Position numbers and translations under genes: made by a program. Shown here piece after piece: positions 14,172 through 14,865 of a stretch of DNA of 14,865 nt. Origin of the DNA: Anaerolineae bacterium (lineage in GTDB: Bacteria > Chloroflexota > Anaerolineae > JAFGEY01); contig JAFGJF010000425.1 of the NCBI GenBank assembly GCA_016929205.1, positions 1 to 14,865 of the forward strand, read 5' to 3'. The notes under the pieces are model-generated. The model was not told where the DNA came from. It did no database searches and saw nothing but the letters and a program-made list of their open reading frames with translations. Numbering within the stretch: position 1 is the first letter of the stretch; each line of letters begins with the position of its first letter.

Positions 14172-14865
14172 TTAACTCTCCCAGTAGTACTGGCAGGGAT
14201 TCTGCGGACCCGGGTTCGGGTAGAGCCATGAACCCAGGTTGGGGTTCGGCACGTTGCGGAACTTGTTCTTGCAGACCTCGTAGCCGGGGCCGCCGACAAA
14301 GGTGCCCATCACCCAGAACTGCTCCTGGGCGATCTGCAGGATCTCTTTCATGATCTCGTTCTGCGCATCAGTACCTACCGTGATCTTGAGCTTGTCGTAC
14401 AGATCCATCTGTTTCTTGGCTGCCTCGGGGGGCTCAACACCCTCTTTGCCGAGAGTGTTGTACCACTGCTGCCACCCCACGGCATAGAGTGACTCGTTGG
14501 TGTATGGGAAGTACCAGCGCGGCTCCAGGACGACGTCCATGCCACCGTCACCGCCCCATACCGACAGGTCGTGCTCCCAGGCGTTCTTGCGTTCGTAGAA
14601 CAGTGAGCGGTCCTCAGTCTGGACCACGATCCGGATTCCGACTGCTGCCCAGTATTGTTTGATCAACTCCATCGAGTCGATGCGGTTTTGTTGTCCAGCC
14701 GTCACCTCAGCGACGATGCCCAACGACTCGCCGTCCGGGCGCAGGCGGAACCCTTCGCCGTCCTTGTTGGGCAAGATCGCATCCAGCATTTCATTGGCCT
14801 TGTCCGGATCGTATTCGGTGTACTGCTTGGCTAGCGTCTCGTTGAGCAGCGGCGACTGGCGCAGC
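14172..14865 (-). CDS. ABC importer solute-binding protein, family 5 (C-terminal part)
   Basis: About 230 C-terminal residues of an extracytoplasmic family 5 (oligopeptide-type) binding protein, cut off by the right edge of the window. An ATG at 14789 gives a false internal start, because the frame stays open to the edge and the extra residues (SPLLNETLAKQYTEYDPDKA) are a typical family 5 segment. Other family features are the AxxLLD-like KANEMLDAIL segment, then VTAGQQNRIDSMELIKQYW, where a strand and helix precede WAAVGIRIVVQTEDRSLFYE (the GIxV...D/E...F pattern), and an aromatic-rich end. The protein's N-terminus and signal or lipobox would lie outside the window. It is the first visible gene of the run; 64 nt and a hairpin separate it from the permease. 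Substrate specificity cannot be read from this part. Confidence 0.9.
   Translation of the reverse strand, partial: LRQSPLLNETLAKQYTEYDPDKANEMLDAILPNKDGEGFRLRPDGESLGIVAEVTAGQQNRIDSMELIKQYWAAVGIRIVVQTEDRSLFYERKNAWEHDLSVWGGDGGMDVVLEPRWYFPYTNESLYAVGWQQWYNTLGKEGVEPPEAAKKQMDLYDKLKITVGTDAQNEIMKEILQIAQEQFWVMGTFVGGPGYEVCKNKFRNVPNPNLGSWLYPNPGPQNPCQYYWES

Noticed and set aside
1..14865. tRNA genes, CRISPR repeats, transposases, phage or toxin-antitoxin genes
   Set aside because: None was seen: there are no repeat-spacer arrays, no transposase motifs and no terminal inverted repeats framing a gene.

Overview
The window looks like chromosomal DNA of a GC-rich, free-living bacterium that degrades glycans. 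I infer a Chloroflexota member (Anaerolineae or Caldilineae-like) from three things: the long-form oligopeptide-type permease, the stand-alone heparinase II/III lyases, and a REP-like hairpin of a kind I recall as common in that phylum. There is no 16S gene or other decisive marker, so the assignment is tentative. I found no rRNA, tRNA, CRISPR array, insertion sequence, phage gene or origin.

Left part, plus strand (1-3012). A recognisable promoter precedes a class I methyltransferase fused to a methyltransferase regulatory domain. The gene is broken: an internal segment is missing and the two halves are in different frames. Next is a two-gene unit, a hemerythrin (HHE) protein and an 18-nt-spaced zinc-ribbon protein of unknown function. 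It is driven by a strong promoter whose -35 hexamer is one arm of an inverted repeat. Two strong hairpins occupy the junction (3013-3139) with the minus-strand genes.

Right part, minus strand (3140-14865). Reading in the direction of transcription (right to left), the order is: family 5 solute-binding protein (C-terminal part only, cut by the window edge), OppB-type permease, OppC-type permease, heparinase II/III-family lyase, mannonate dehydratase (UxuA), a second and different heparinase II/III-family lyase, a PL11-like eight-bladed-propeller protein, a GH4 NAD-dependent glycosidase, and finally a RimJ/RimL-like acetyltransferase that is probably independent. The genes are closely spaced, and lyase 2 and the PL11-like gene overlap by 4 nt.

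Together the minus-strand genes read as an import-then-digest locus for a uronic-acid-containing glycan. An Opp-type ABC importer would bring in oligosaccharides. Three predicted lyases with no visible signal peptide and a GH4 enzyme with a Cys-His-Gly metal motif would cleave them in the cytoplasm, and UxuA would convert mannonate to 2-keto-3-deoxygluconate. The ABC ATPases, uronate isomerase, mannonate oxidoreductase, KDG kinase, KDPG aldolase and any dedicated regulator are not in the window. The polymer is not identifiable from sequence alone.
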